From the NCBI GenBank assembly GCA_031841125.1, contig CM063113.1:33997312-34061311 (forward strand): 64,000 nucleotides of DNA, given 5' to 3'. Source of the stretch: Acanthococcus lagerstroemiae (lineage: Eukaryota > Arthropoda > Insecta > Hemiptera > Eriococcidae). Shown one piece after another: positions 46,168 to 56,286 of this stretch. How positions within the stretch are numbered: position 1 is the stretch's first letter; each line of letters begins with the position of its first letter. Under the pieces are notes generated by a model. That model did no database searches. It was not told the DNA's origin and saw nothing but the letters and a program-made list of their open reading frames with translations. The translations under genes and the position numbers were made by a program.

Positions 46168-46514
46168 CAGTACCTGCAGCCTCATTCCAAGAACGTGGAC
46201 ATCGAAAAATTTTTCCGTAGCTCTCAAAACTGAATTTTATGCGCGTTCCATGGCGAAATATGGTTTCTTGGTACAACAAAATGATTAAATAAATAATAAT
46301 TAAAAAAAGAAAAATTTGGTTTTTGAATCTATTTACGTTGAAATGACCTTTCTTGGGAGAATGAGCCGGTAATTCGCGATAATCCACGGTAATTTTCGGT
46401 AAATTATTGTAATATTTGCTGTAATTTATGCAAAAAATAATTTCGGAAATGCGAAACAAAATCAACGGAAAATAGTAATGGCGCAAATGGAATTAGCCAA
46501 AACCCAAGTTGAAA
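46168..46514. repeat. Dispersed 347-bp repeat, copy 2 (partner 43797-44143)
   Basis: Same start (AGTACCTGCAGCC) and end (AATAGTAATGGCG then GTTGA) as copy 1, direct orientation. It is immediately followed by DNA homologous to the P450 3' region. Confidence 0.8.
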
Positions 46515-46559
46515 CAAAAATAATGCGTGTAAGTTACAAATATAGGATATTATTTCTGT

Positions 46560-47650
46560 CATACATATACTCTGTTCCAGTAAATTATTATAAAATGAAG
46601 AAATTACAGGCAACCTATATCACATCACTTTCGCATCATAATTCTGATCCAAAACGTATCCGCAAATTTTAATGAAAATTCACTCTTTTTAAAAGTGATT
46701 GCAGACTGAGTCCGTGGGGAAGCAGTAAATTCGTACTTCAGTAACGCATTGGCCACTGCAATTTTTATAATTATTCAAACGAAGTTGGTTCCTCAAAAAT
46801 GATAAATCAGTATCAGGTTCAGAGTAAGTAACATCTTTTAGCTCTCACTTTAGTAGTTGTGTTTCTTTCTATCTCTAAGAATCACAAACAATTTCAAATC
46901 AGCCTTCCAATAATTTACTTTGGATGTTTACTTACCAATACAAATTTGCGGGCTATCTCTAAAAGGTAAGGCTCCATTGGGAATTGATTGTTCTACGTAG
47001 TGCATCGTAAATTTCAGGAGTATGTACTTAGTAGCTAATTCGTAAAGTCGTTCTATCGGACATAATTTTCCTTTTAATCATTAAAAACCTGCTGGTGAGC
47101 TTTCTACGACAAACGATAGATTAAGCACTTATGGTAGCACCAATGTTGTCAGCTGAAACGAGTTTTCCGCCATCTATCATTTTGCAGCAACCAATATTCT
47201 GTAAGGACACTAGAATAAACATTCGTCGGTACCTACTCAGTGCTTTTTTCGTCAGAGAACACAGGGGAACGTCATTCCCCTGTGAAAAAATTCGAAAGCC
47301 TGTGTTAAATACGGCAAACATTGAAAACATGAGAGGGTGGGGGATAGTACATAGAAACTTATTTATAGATCCATTTAGAAGTTTCTAAAGCATTTTATCC
47401 ACAACAGGACTTATTAATTATGCCATAATATCTTAATACGTATTGAATCCATGTACCTGATTTCAAATCTTAAGGTAGGTAGGTACATACATTGATCAAT
47501 ATTTATGCTATAGCTGAGTCACTGGCTGCAATACGGTGATACCACATATACCATAGAACCCAGGAGCCACGGATCGGCTGAGTCAATCTTGGCCATTTTT
47601 AGTATTTCTTGGTTCGATCCGTTTCAAGCCCCATCTGGAAACTAAGACGC
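46560..47650 (-). pseudogene. P450 relic 2: exon 4, part of exon 3 and upstream DNA, exons 1-2 deleted
   Basis: Exon 4 at 46791-46625 is 167 bp, exactly as in gene B, and ends in TGA. It has an in-frame TGA at its fifth full codon. At 46936-47020 a piece of exon 3 retains a damaged heme loop, F-R-D-S-P-Q-I-C-I-G: the conserved Gly and Arg are replaced although the Cys remains. Directly next to it (about 47036-47440) lies DNA homologous to the upstream region of gene B. Exons 1 and 2 are therefore deleted. The block continues to 47650, matching 56015-56240 on the far side of the transposon at 53498-56008. Confidence 0.85.
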
Positions 47651-47950
47651 TAGAATATGCGCTTGATTTGCACTCGATCCAGGACGCCGGTAGAGAGCCG
47701 AAAATAAGTCAACCACAAATCAAAATCTGGATGCTACACGTTTGGATCAACACGTCCTGGCATCTAGCCTCCGAATTTCCAAGAGGGGCGTTCATTAACT
47801 ATGCGAATTCATTTGCCGGGCCTTCAGACTGGTTAACTGTCTGTTGTACCATCCACAGTTGTAATCGTGAGTGGCATTTATTTCGGTCATTACTCCAGTA
47901 AACTATAATAAAAACTAAGAAATTTTATGAGTAGGCAATACAACTTCCCA

Positions 47951-50900
47951 TCACTTTCGCTTCGTAATTCGGATCCAAAGCGCATCCGCAGGTCTTAACA
48001 AAAAATCACCCTTTTTAAAAGTGATTGGAGACGGAGTCCGTGGGGAAGAAGTAAATTCGTACTTCAGTAATGCATCGGCCATTGTAATTTTTGTAATTAT
48101 TCGGACGAAGCTGGTTCCTGAAAAATGATAATTCTGCATCGGTTTCAAAATGAGTGACATTTTTTAATATGCTATTTCTTCTACCGCCAAGAAGAACAGG
48201 CCATTTCAAATCAGCCTCTATTTTAATATATGCCTTTTGTCATGCACATACCTTGATACTCATTCTTCCAAAAGAAGGGAAAAGTTATTTGCCCACTCAG
48301 TGGTATTTTACCACCGGTTGAATTGTGAGCGAACTCGGCATTTCATTTCACCAGAAAAGAGGTTGGGGTCAGTCTTGAGTCTACTAAGCCATTTGCGTAT
48401 TCAACAAACTGTAAAGTAAATTCCCTCCAAAAGCTTTCCGTCATGTTTTAACACTATCACTCACCCAACTCACAAAACCAGGAACTCGTCGTATTAGTTA
48501 ACTACGACAACGATCAAATTCTTCTAATAATTTACTTCTGATCTTTACTCACCAATACACATTCGCGGACCACCTCCAAAAGGCAGGTATGCTCCTTTAG
48601 GAATTAACTGTTTGTTATCGCCATAAAATCGCATCGGGTCAAAGTGTTCCGGATTGGGATAGTATTTTTCGTCGTGATGAATCGACCAGATAGGGATAGA
48701 AACCACATCATTTTTATTGATTACTTTGTCCGAATCTGGAAGTATGTAGTCTTTGACAGCAGTTCGAAATATGACCGCGGATGGCGGGTGTTTCCTCAAT
48801 GTCTCTGGAATTATTTACAAAATTGATAAAATAATATCTCATCCTTGGGACAGATGAATATAAAGAATGTTGAATTGAATAATTGAATTCCTTTATTTGA
48901 GAATATACTTATGCTATTATACAGGCCTTTAAAAAACGATATACACGTGTAGATCAGAAACACAAACCAAACATCTCAAGATGTGAAGACCCGCGCAAAA
49001 GATATTCTTCTTGCCCCATAAGAGCAAAGGTTTCCTGTAGGCGGTTCCATTCTTCTCGGTTTCTGGCTATTGCCTCCCAATTTTTATTTGTTAAAAATGT
49101 CGTTACTTCATCTGCTCATCTGGTCTTCCCCCCCTTTTTTTCCCTTTTGTAATATTGAGTAAACCAGAAAGCGGTGCAGTAGATCCATCGGTCGTCCCGA
49201 AGTCTTGCTACGTGTCCTGCCCAACCCCAGTGATACTGCTTCCGTGTTTTTTATTTTACTTTTGGTTTCTGTGATTTTATAGAAATCATAGAAATGAAGA
49301 ATGTTAGGGACCTATTTTTTAATTACAAATTTCAGGAAATAGTAAAGCTTACCAGATAAAACCGCATCTAAGTATTTCAACTCATTCAATATATTAATGT
49401 TGATAGTTTGATTATTTTCATTATATGCCGCCAGTAATTCAGCTCGCAGTTTATTTTGGACATCTAGGTTCATAGCCAGCTCATACAGACAGAAAGTCAG
49501 CATCAGACCGACTGTTTCATGGGTAGTGAAGAATAGAAATGCGTTTCCAAGGACGTCAATTTCGTCAAAATGTTCTAAAAGGAATAGACAAAAACGTTTT
49601 AGTAAAGCATAGCCAACTGCAGAGTAGATACTGGTTCCTGAAGAACAGGAGAGGAGAGGCCTCGAGCAGATTTTAAATATTTTCACAACTTTGGGAAAAA
49701 GAGACTGGAAATGACGCAGTCAGTACATATGTATGTACTTTAGTCAGCAAGGCAGAAATAGAGGTAATGGTAACATTCCTGCGATTTTTACAAGTTTGCA
49801 ACCGACCGTTGCACATAAATGAGATTTTGCATAACATTTAGACAACTACAATCTGTTTTATATCAAAACAGAACAAAACATTTGTAGCTGTATAATAACC
49901 TACCGGTCTCATCAACGCGATACAACATCAACCTAAAATTCCATTCATATCAACATGTAACTTTTATTCGAAACCGCCTAAATCATAGCGGGAAAATTAG
50001 AGAGGGCCTTGATTATTATATAGGAGAAGTAAAGAAACCTGCGGTACTGTAGGGGAGAGTGTTATAATTGGGAAAGAGGGTTGTAGCTCTCGGGACACTG
50101 CAGATATTATAGCTCTTCCTGATGCAATACTGGATTAAGGTGCTTAGCCACCTTAGGCCGACAAAATTTTTGCCGCCCGTATGTTCCAAACAATAAAAAA
50201 GTTGAATTATCATTAACATTTCCGAAAAACTGGCCACCCTGGAAATTTGCCTCTCCAGGCCAAGGCCTACTTAGCCTTATAGGTTATCCTCTACTATCTT
50301 TGGGTTAAAATTTCACAAAATTCAAACAAAAAAGTCAGCCTGCTGCTATGACGCGCAAACATCCGCGTCATTCGCTTTATTTTGAAATATTATTTTAAAA
50401 ACGTGATTTTGAGCAGGTAGATGTTGTTAGATTTCAATAAATAACTTATTCTGAGTAGTGATTACCTCTTATTTTCTGATATGTTTAGTGTCATTTCTTT
50501 ATTTGCTTATTTTCAAAGTTCACAGAAAATATATCTTAAGAATTCATATCAAAAATTTTGGAACAAATACGAAACTGTTACCAGACAGCTTCAAAATTCA
50601 AACTGTTCATCCAGAATATATCATTTCTTGATTTTCTACATATTCTTTAAAACCCACACTATGACAAGTGGGCCAAAGCCGAAGATTCTGGTTCAATGGG
50701 TTCTAGTGACTATATCCACTTCATGCAACATTCGATCCATAAGTTTGTTGATATCAAAGTGACAATTCGACGTTTGTAATGTACTCGTACAGTGCTCTGG
50801 TTTATATCGAATTCGACCATAATGTCGTGCGAGAAATGTGACGGGTTTTGAATGTTGACAAAAGAGTCAGTAGTTTTTTGTTGAGCGTGAATCGTTGTTG

Positions 50901-52970
50901 TGTAGATGGTCATAAAGAGATGATTTCCGCAAAGTAAGTACGTCAGTTGATAGATATTACCTACACTAAGAATGAAAACAAACTTGAGTTGGAAAAGAAG
51001 ATGTAAGTATCTAGTTACTGAGAAATTCAGCTTCGAGTAAAAATTAGGCCCAGGGGGGTAACTTGCAACACATATGAGGCGGAAGGATGACAATTGAACA
51101 AAACACTAATTCTACCTGGAATACTTATACTTCCTTTTTAGATTTAAGTTGCCACACGTGTTGTCTCGTGTCAATATTACAATATCTATGCGTTACATTT
51201 TAAAAGTTCAACGATTTAGACCTTTTTGGTAATCTTTGAAAAGTGTTGCAACCTACCCCACTGATAGAGCTTTTGCTTATCTATTATGAAGGTACTTACA
51301 TGAATGAAAATGCACCATAAATGAAACTTATCAACAAATCGACATATAAGTAGTAGGTACCTACCTGCTCTTTAAACTTGTTGTAGTGATTTTCATTGAT
51401 TAATTCTCACGTTACAATGTACCCCATACCTTTTTTACGGGGTAACTTGCAACACAATTTTGAAAAAATCATCAAAAATTTGAATGAATGTAGAATACAG
51501 AATGAAGTAGGTCAATCTACAGGGCAGGACAAGAGCTACTTCTCGACATACTTTCCAATTTTCTACAATGAATGGTCTTTTTTATGGCAGTTTGAAGATT
51601 AAATTTGCAATGTGTTCTCCTCTCCCCTACGCGGTTTCATATATTTATAAAAACGATTTTGTTCAAATTACCCGTCCCCAAAATGAGCGATCAACATTTT
51701 TTTTTTTTAAATAGTTTGCAAAACTGCAAAAATCCGAGTATCAATGTATTGAGGTCGGTATGCATGAAATACATATACTTTTTTTTATTTCTCAAGTAAT
51801 GTTATCATCGAATTTTTTCCGTTTCCTGCGGGATTTATAAAAGATTATTCTTATAATAATTAGAAAAAGTACGTAGATAGACTCTAGTCCCTTTCAAATG
51901 AATGGATAGAGGAAAAAGGTCGTCTTTCGATTGATATCAGACATCAGTAATTTAGAAATCCGTCCAGAGCAGCAGTATGGCATTTTTTTTTTTTTTAATA
52001 CAGGGAACTAATATTCCTACAGTCGGCGATACTGTCCCAAACTACCACATGTACAAGGAGACTCACCAACGTCAATATTTTCTTCGGTTCTCGTACCGTC
52101 CGCTTGTGGGTCATAGTGAGCATTCTGCAAGTCCATTAAAGACTGAAAAACATCGCCAACCTTGATCCCATGCTCCCGGCGATAACGCATCGTGTCCATA
52201 ACGAGTTCTTTAAAAAATTCAGTCATGTCTTTTGAATAATCACTCAAGCCAAGAGTGAGACGAACTTTGGTAGGCATAAGTAACCAAAGCAAACGCAAGA
52301 AGGATGGGTTCACGTTCGTACTTCTTCCCATGGCTTTGATACCGTCGAGCTTGTCAAGTGAGTTAGGTCCAATGCCAAAAAGACAATGTCCTAAGATATC
52401 AGCACATAAATTATTGTACAGAAAATTCAGATCTTGATCCGTAGAACCTTTACATATGTCTTCATCAATGACGGTATCAAGTGCAACAAGACTACTAAAA
52501 ATACGATCCTGTGTTTGATATAGTTTGCTGTGATTGAATATGGGATTGAACTTCTTCCTCAAAAATCTCCAGCGATTACAGGAAACAAAATTTATATTAA
52601 CCGACAACGGATTTAATTTTCTATGCAGATAGTAATGCTGATCAATGCGCTTCGGAAAATAGTTGAAATCCGTAACCAAGATTTTATGAACTATCTTCGG
52701 ATCTCTAATCAGTATCCATGGCCGTAGCATTACAAATATTCCGCCAAAGGCTCTGTCTTTAAAATAGGTGTAATAATCGTGCAGAAATTCATGGAAAGTC
52801 TGACATCGAAAAATGATACTTGCGAAATTACCAAATATGGGTATCGGTTTTTTAAACTTAATCCTCTGCTTTTTCCACTGGTCGAAATTGGGCGTTAAGT
52901 AGTGCCATGATAGAAAAAACAAACAAATTAGGAACGAATATGCGTTGAAAAATAAAGCGAATGGAAACAT
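47951..52970 (-). CDS. Cytochrome P450 gene B, CYP3-clan-like, four exons, 514 aa
   Basis: Paralogue of gene A. Exons: 52970-52067, 49574-49353, 48804-48553 and 48117-47951. All introns are GT-AG and phase 1; the total of 1545 bp ends in TGA. Exons 1 and 2 have the lengths of gene A's. The start gives M-F-P-F-A-L-F, with the anchor at residues 3-27. Seen: hinge F-K-K-P-I-P-I-F-G at 39-47, helix C W134..R138, I-helix T-T-H-E-T at 318-322, ETLR at 376-379, FDPMRF, and the heme loop F-G-G-G-P-R-M-C-I-G with Cys458. AATAAA lies about 70 bp after the stop (plus strand 47877-47882). Intron 1 (2.5 kb) holds a TA-flanked element and intron 2 a LINE fragment. An ER-bound NADPH-P450 reductase-dependent monooxygenase is expected; substrate unknown. 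No break seen. Confidence 0.92.
48890..49270 (-). pseudogene. LINE 3' fragment inside intron 2 of P450 gene B
   Basis: The minus strand encodes W-G-W-A-G-H-V-A-R followed by D-D-R-W (49235-49175), a lysine-rich stretch, and W-E-A-I-A-R-N-R-E-E-W near 49065. This is the order of C-terminal motifs in jockey/RTE-type LINE RTs. The 3' side has CAATAATTGAATTCC and AATAAAGG-like sequence near 48885. It is 5'-truncated and sits in the same orientation as the host gene. Confidence 0.7.
50050..51629. mobile_element. Candidate TA-flanked element inside intron 1 of P450 gene B
   Basis: TA then GGGGAGAGTGTTATAATTGG at 50052; the right end, reverse complemented from 51627, is GGGGAGAGGAGAACACATTG followed by TA. 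Only about 8-9 terminal bases match. Internally GGGGTAACTTGCAACACA recurs at about 51055 and 51439, and inverted as GTTGCAACCTACCCC at 51245, suggesting sub-terminal repeats. The minus-strand frame 51093-50710 (127 aa) has no recognised domain. It resembles the elements at 22163 and 31714. Confidence 0.5.
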
Positions 52971-53042
52971 GTTAAACACAGACACGTAGGTAGACTGAAC
53001 TAATGTTTCACATTTAATTGTTATTCGTGAGATGTTATACAA

Positions 53043-53495
53043 TTCTAGAAGTAGGTACTGAATAGGTATGGATTTTCCAAGTCGTTTTACTGAACATATA
53101 TAATTTTCTTTTTAATTGCTATAAAAACCTACTGGTGAGCTTTGTAGATAGACATTAATCACATACATGTATTAGCACCAGCTTACTAATAGCCGAAACG
53201 ATTTTTCGGACTTCTGACGTAACAGCAAACAACACTCCACAAAGATACTAAAATAAACATTAAGTACCTAGGAATACGTAGAGCTGTTTCTGAGGGAGAA
53301 CACAAGGGAACGTCATTACTTCGCGAAAAAGTCGAAAAACCTGCGTTAAATACGGGAAAGAGTGACAACATGAGTAAAAACCAAGAAAAAACAGTACATA
53401 GAAACTTATTTCTGCACCCATTGAAAAGTTTCTAAAATTTCTTATCCACAACACAACTTACATAATATACATATTAATTATGCCATAATATCTTA
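53043..53495 (-). promoter_or_regulatory. Upstream region of P450 gene B, conserved with two relics
   Basis: About 450 bp directly upstream of the start are shared with 47030-47440 and, in part, with 44385-44540, including TACTGGTGAGCTT, AATAAACATTAAGTA, AACACAAGGGAACGTCATT and ACATAGAAACTTATTT. The promoter must lie here or was in the DNA now separated by the transposon at 53498. The shared blocks reflect duplication, so they are not by themselves evidence of regulatory constraint. Confidence 0.4.
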
Positions 53496-53936
53496 TAGTC
53501 CACATAAGTTAGCCCAAATATGAGTACAAAAAGGGGAAAAAAATCATAGAAAGCTGAAACTTGGTACATTGGTCTAATTAAGTATCCTGAAAAACATACT
53601 ATAGGTAAGTCCCAACGAATCCGGTGCCGGCGTCGTCCCCCGGGGCAAAAATGGGGACGCAAAACAGTGTTTTGCTTACATCACACTAAAATTTGAGTTT
53701 GAAAAAAGAAAATGTTCTAACAGATGTGATAGAGAATAAAAAAATACACAAAAAATATTCTTAAACATTTTCCATAGAGTGCGTACCTATTTGTTGAATA
53801 AATTAATATCATACGTTGAGAAGTTTTCTCCATGTGTACATTTAATGCAACTTATTGTAATCGATGCAATGTAGACTCGCGCACGCATGAATAGGTACAT
53901 TGATTTCTATTTACTTTGTCAAACGATATATATATA

Positions 53937-54614
53937 TATGTGTACGTCCACGTCGAAAGAACCCACCTTGTCGATCTTAGTTTAGGAGACACAGCCATTT
54001 TTATGAAAAAATTATGGAAAAAAACGAAAAATAGGATCTTTAGCGTTTTCTATACCTGGAAGCATGGTCTATCAGCTGGCATAGAGATCTTTTCGATTTC
54101 GCAGTTTTTCCGAGAGATAGCGCGCTAAACGTCGCGGATGAGAAATGGCTCACTTTGTCGATACCCAGTTTTTCAACGTTTTTTCATCCCGCCGTACGGC
54201 CGAAATATGAAAGGGACCACTTTGTCGATACTCGTTTTACATTGATTTCAATGTAAAAAGGTACACTTGGTCTTGCACTCGTTGATGCATATTAATCGCT
54301 GCACATCGCTGCATTTTTGGGTAGACACCTTCTCTGTACCAGTTTACATCGAAATAAGTCCAAACTCTTCATTTTAAACATAAAATGTTCATAAAATATC
54401 GTTTTTTCAGAAGAATTTCTTATTCAAACTTTAAACACTTTTATCTCGACACTACAATTTTTCAAACTTTGATTTCAAAAATTCCTAAAAATTCGAATTT
54501 TTGACTTAAAAATCTAGGGTTTGGCTTATTGTGACCGAAATTTATCCTAATATTACCCCTTGGACGTAACTCCATACCGACAAGGTGGGCCCTTTCGACG
54601 TGGACGTACACATA
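53937..54614. mobile_element. Nested inverted-repeat element, 678 bp
   Basis: Left end TATGTGTACGTCCACGTCGA at 53937, continuing AAGAACCCACCTTGTCG. The right end reads the same in reverse complement from 54614, with GGGCCCACCTTGTCGG. Arms are about 38 bp with few mismatches. CTTTGTCGATA(C) recurs inside at about 54153 and 54212. No ORF. It lies inside the long-TIR element, so it inserted later or was captured. Confidence 0.8.
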
Positions 54615-54616
54615 CA

Positions 54617-54753
54617 GGGTGATGAACGAGAAGTCGCACCATAGGGCCAACAAGTGATAAGGGACACGATAACACTATCTCCGCTACATGCATTACGTAC
54701 ACGTTGCGCGTTACTACATGTTTGCCTATGCTGCGACTTCTCGTTCATCACCC
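54617..54753. mobile_element. Short inverted-repeat element, 137 bp, perfect 22-bp TIRs
   Basis: GGGTGATGAACGAGAAGTCG followed by CA at 54617-54638 is exactly inverted at 54732-54753. Two bases separate it from the element at 53937-54614. It is a candidate MITE. A target duplication is not clear because the left flank is the other element. No ORF. Confidence 0.8.
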
Positions 54754-55128
54754 AGTATACGTCTGAGGTCGATGGATCTATGGCTAAAAAGGAAAAAAAG
54801 AAAGAAAAAAAAGAGGAAAGAAGAGAAAAATTATTTTCAGGGAAGAAGAAATTATTTACAACCTGAGGAAAAATGTTCCAGAGACATTGCTGCGAGTGAT
54901 GTACAACTCTAGGGCAACAGCTGATGAAACCGTTGCCGTTGGAGAACATAAATATTATCGCCGTAATTTATGAAGCGTTTATCATTAAGTGTCTCTTTGA
55001 ACGATTCTCGCTTCGAATGTTTTCAAGAAGGTAGAAGGAAGACTCGAATTATGTTTCCTTGAGCTCTTGCTGGACAATTTTCACTTTATATGTTTCCAAA
55101 AAGGTATACGAAAGAAGAAATTTAACTG

Positions 55129-55452
55129 ATGTTCGACTCCCCAAACCACCGCGGCTGCGCGTCAACATTTCCTGCGAGCATATTTACTAGGTGCAAACTT
55201 TGGCTTGGTATGAGATTGAATCCAGAGGAGTGGGGTTGGAGAAAGATGGAAAATGGACTAACACCTATTCCAACCACCGCAACTGCAGCACCCGAAAATA
55301 TTTTAAACATAATTGTTTGTTCATGTAAGAAGGGCACTTGCGACCAGAAGTGCGGTAGCCATAAAATGGGACTGACCTGCTCTGAGACCTGCCTCTGTTC
55401 AGATTCTTCAAATTATGAACTGGAACTGAATTCTGAAGAGCCTGAGGAATAA
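55129..55452 (+). CDS. Cysteine-rich CXC-like ORF, transposon-borne, probably a C-terminal fragment
   Basis: A 107-residue frame. Residues 37-56 hold G-W-R-K then L-T-P-I-P-T-T and A-P-E-N-I-L-N. A cysteine-rich block follows at about 62-95: C-x-C-K-K-G-x-C, C-x(8)-L-x-C, and C-L-C. It ends with an acidic tail and TAA at 55450-55452. The spacing resembles tesmin/TSO1-type CXC zinc-binding modules that occur at the C-terminus of many repeat-derived arthropod proteins (family knowledge, from memory). The residues before about 37 may be intron or non-coding. It lies just inside the right TIR. Role unknown: possibly DNA binding by the element's own protein. No long upstream ORF remains, so it is probably a remnant. 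Confidence 0.5.
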   Translation: MFDSPNHRGCASTFPASIFTRCKLWLGMRLNPEEWGWRKMENGLTPIPTTATAAPENILNIIVCSCKKGTCDQKCGSHKMGLTCSETCLCSDSSNYELELNSEEPEE

Positions 55453-56010
55453 TTAAATTTTACATTCACTTATAATTTCTGTATATGTATATCCAATGTT
55501 ATATGTATTTTCGAATTTTTTCAATTTAATTCTCATTTTGGGAATAATTTGACGTTTCAGGCAATGGAGGGGGGAGGTGATTCTTTTCATTCCATCACTG
55601 GTGCGAGTATTTGGAATAAATCTTCTCGTATGCATACAAGTTTACGTCGCATCGATTACAATAAGTTGTATTAAATGTATAAGTACATGTATATAGGAAA
55701 ACATCTCAACGTTTGACATTAATTTATTTGACAAATACGAACTCTATGGGAAAATGTGTAAGACCGTTTCTTGTGTATTTTTTCATTCTCTATCACTTTT
55801 GTTTGAACTTTTTTTTTCTAAACTAAAATTTTAGCGAGATATAAGCAAAAAACTGTTTTATGCCCCCATTTTGGCCCCTTAGGGGACGACGCCGGCATCG
55901 GATTCGTAGGGACTTTCAGTATGTTGTTCAGGACACTTAATTAGACCAATAAACCAAGTTTCAGCTTTCTATGATTTTTATCCTAGTTAGAACCCAATTT
56001 ATGTGGACTA

Positions 56011-56286
56011 CTAGTCGATTCTAATACGTGTATTTAATTTACATAATTTCACCTCTTAAGGTGGGTACATAGGTCAATATTTAGTCTATAGCTGAGTTAC
56101 TGGCTACGATATGAAGATACCACATATATGTACCATAGAATCCTGGAGCCACGGATCGGCTAAGTCAATCCTGGCCGTTTTTGGTATTTCATGGTTCAAT
56201 CAGTTTCAAGCCCCGTCTGGAAACTATGAGGCGCAAGAATGCCCTTGATTTGCGTTGGACCCAGTAAGGCTGGTGGAGCGCCAGTG
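56011..56286. repeat. P450-block flank, homologous to 47420-47650
   Basis: 'ATAGCTGAGT.ACTGGCT', 'GATACCACATATA', 'GGAGCCACGGATCGGCT' and 'TTTCAAGCCCC.TCTGGAAACTA' occur in the same order at 47510-47645 and 56088-56229. This is the continuation of gene B's upstream block interrupted by the transposon. Confidence 0.8.

Larger units (their letters stand above)
53496..56010. mobile_element. Long-TIR transposon, 2511 bp, TA-flanked, carrying a CXC-like ORF
   Basis: TA (53496-53497), then GTCCACATAAGTT; the right end, reverse complemented from 56008, is GTCCACATAAATT, then TA (56009-56010). The inverted repeats continue inward for about 380 bp (53498-53880 against 56008-55630), for example TCATAGAAAGCTGAAACTTG, CGGCGTCGTCCCC and ACTTATTGTAATCGATGC, with moderate divergence. 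The paralogous block at 47416-47450 lacks the element at the matching point, so it is a clean insertion. It contains the ORF at 55129-55452 and two nested inverted-repeat elements. No transposase was recognised. Confidence 0.8.

Noticed and set aside
50710..51093. 127-codon minus-strand frame in P450 gene B intron 1
   Set aside because: No recognisable domain; part of a TA-flanked repeat.
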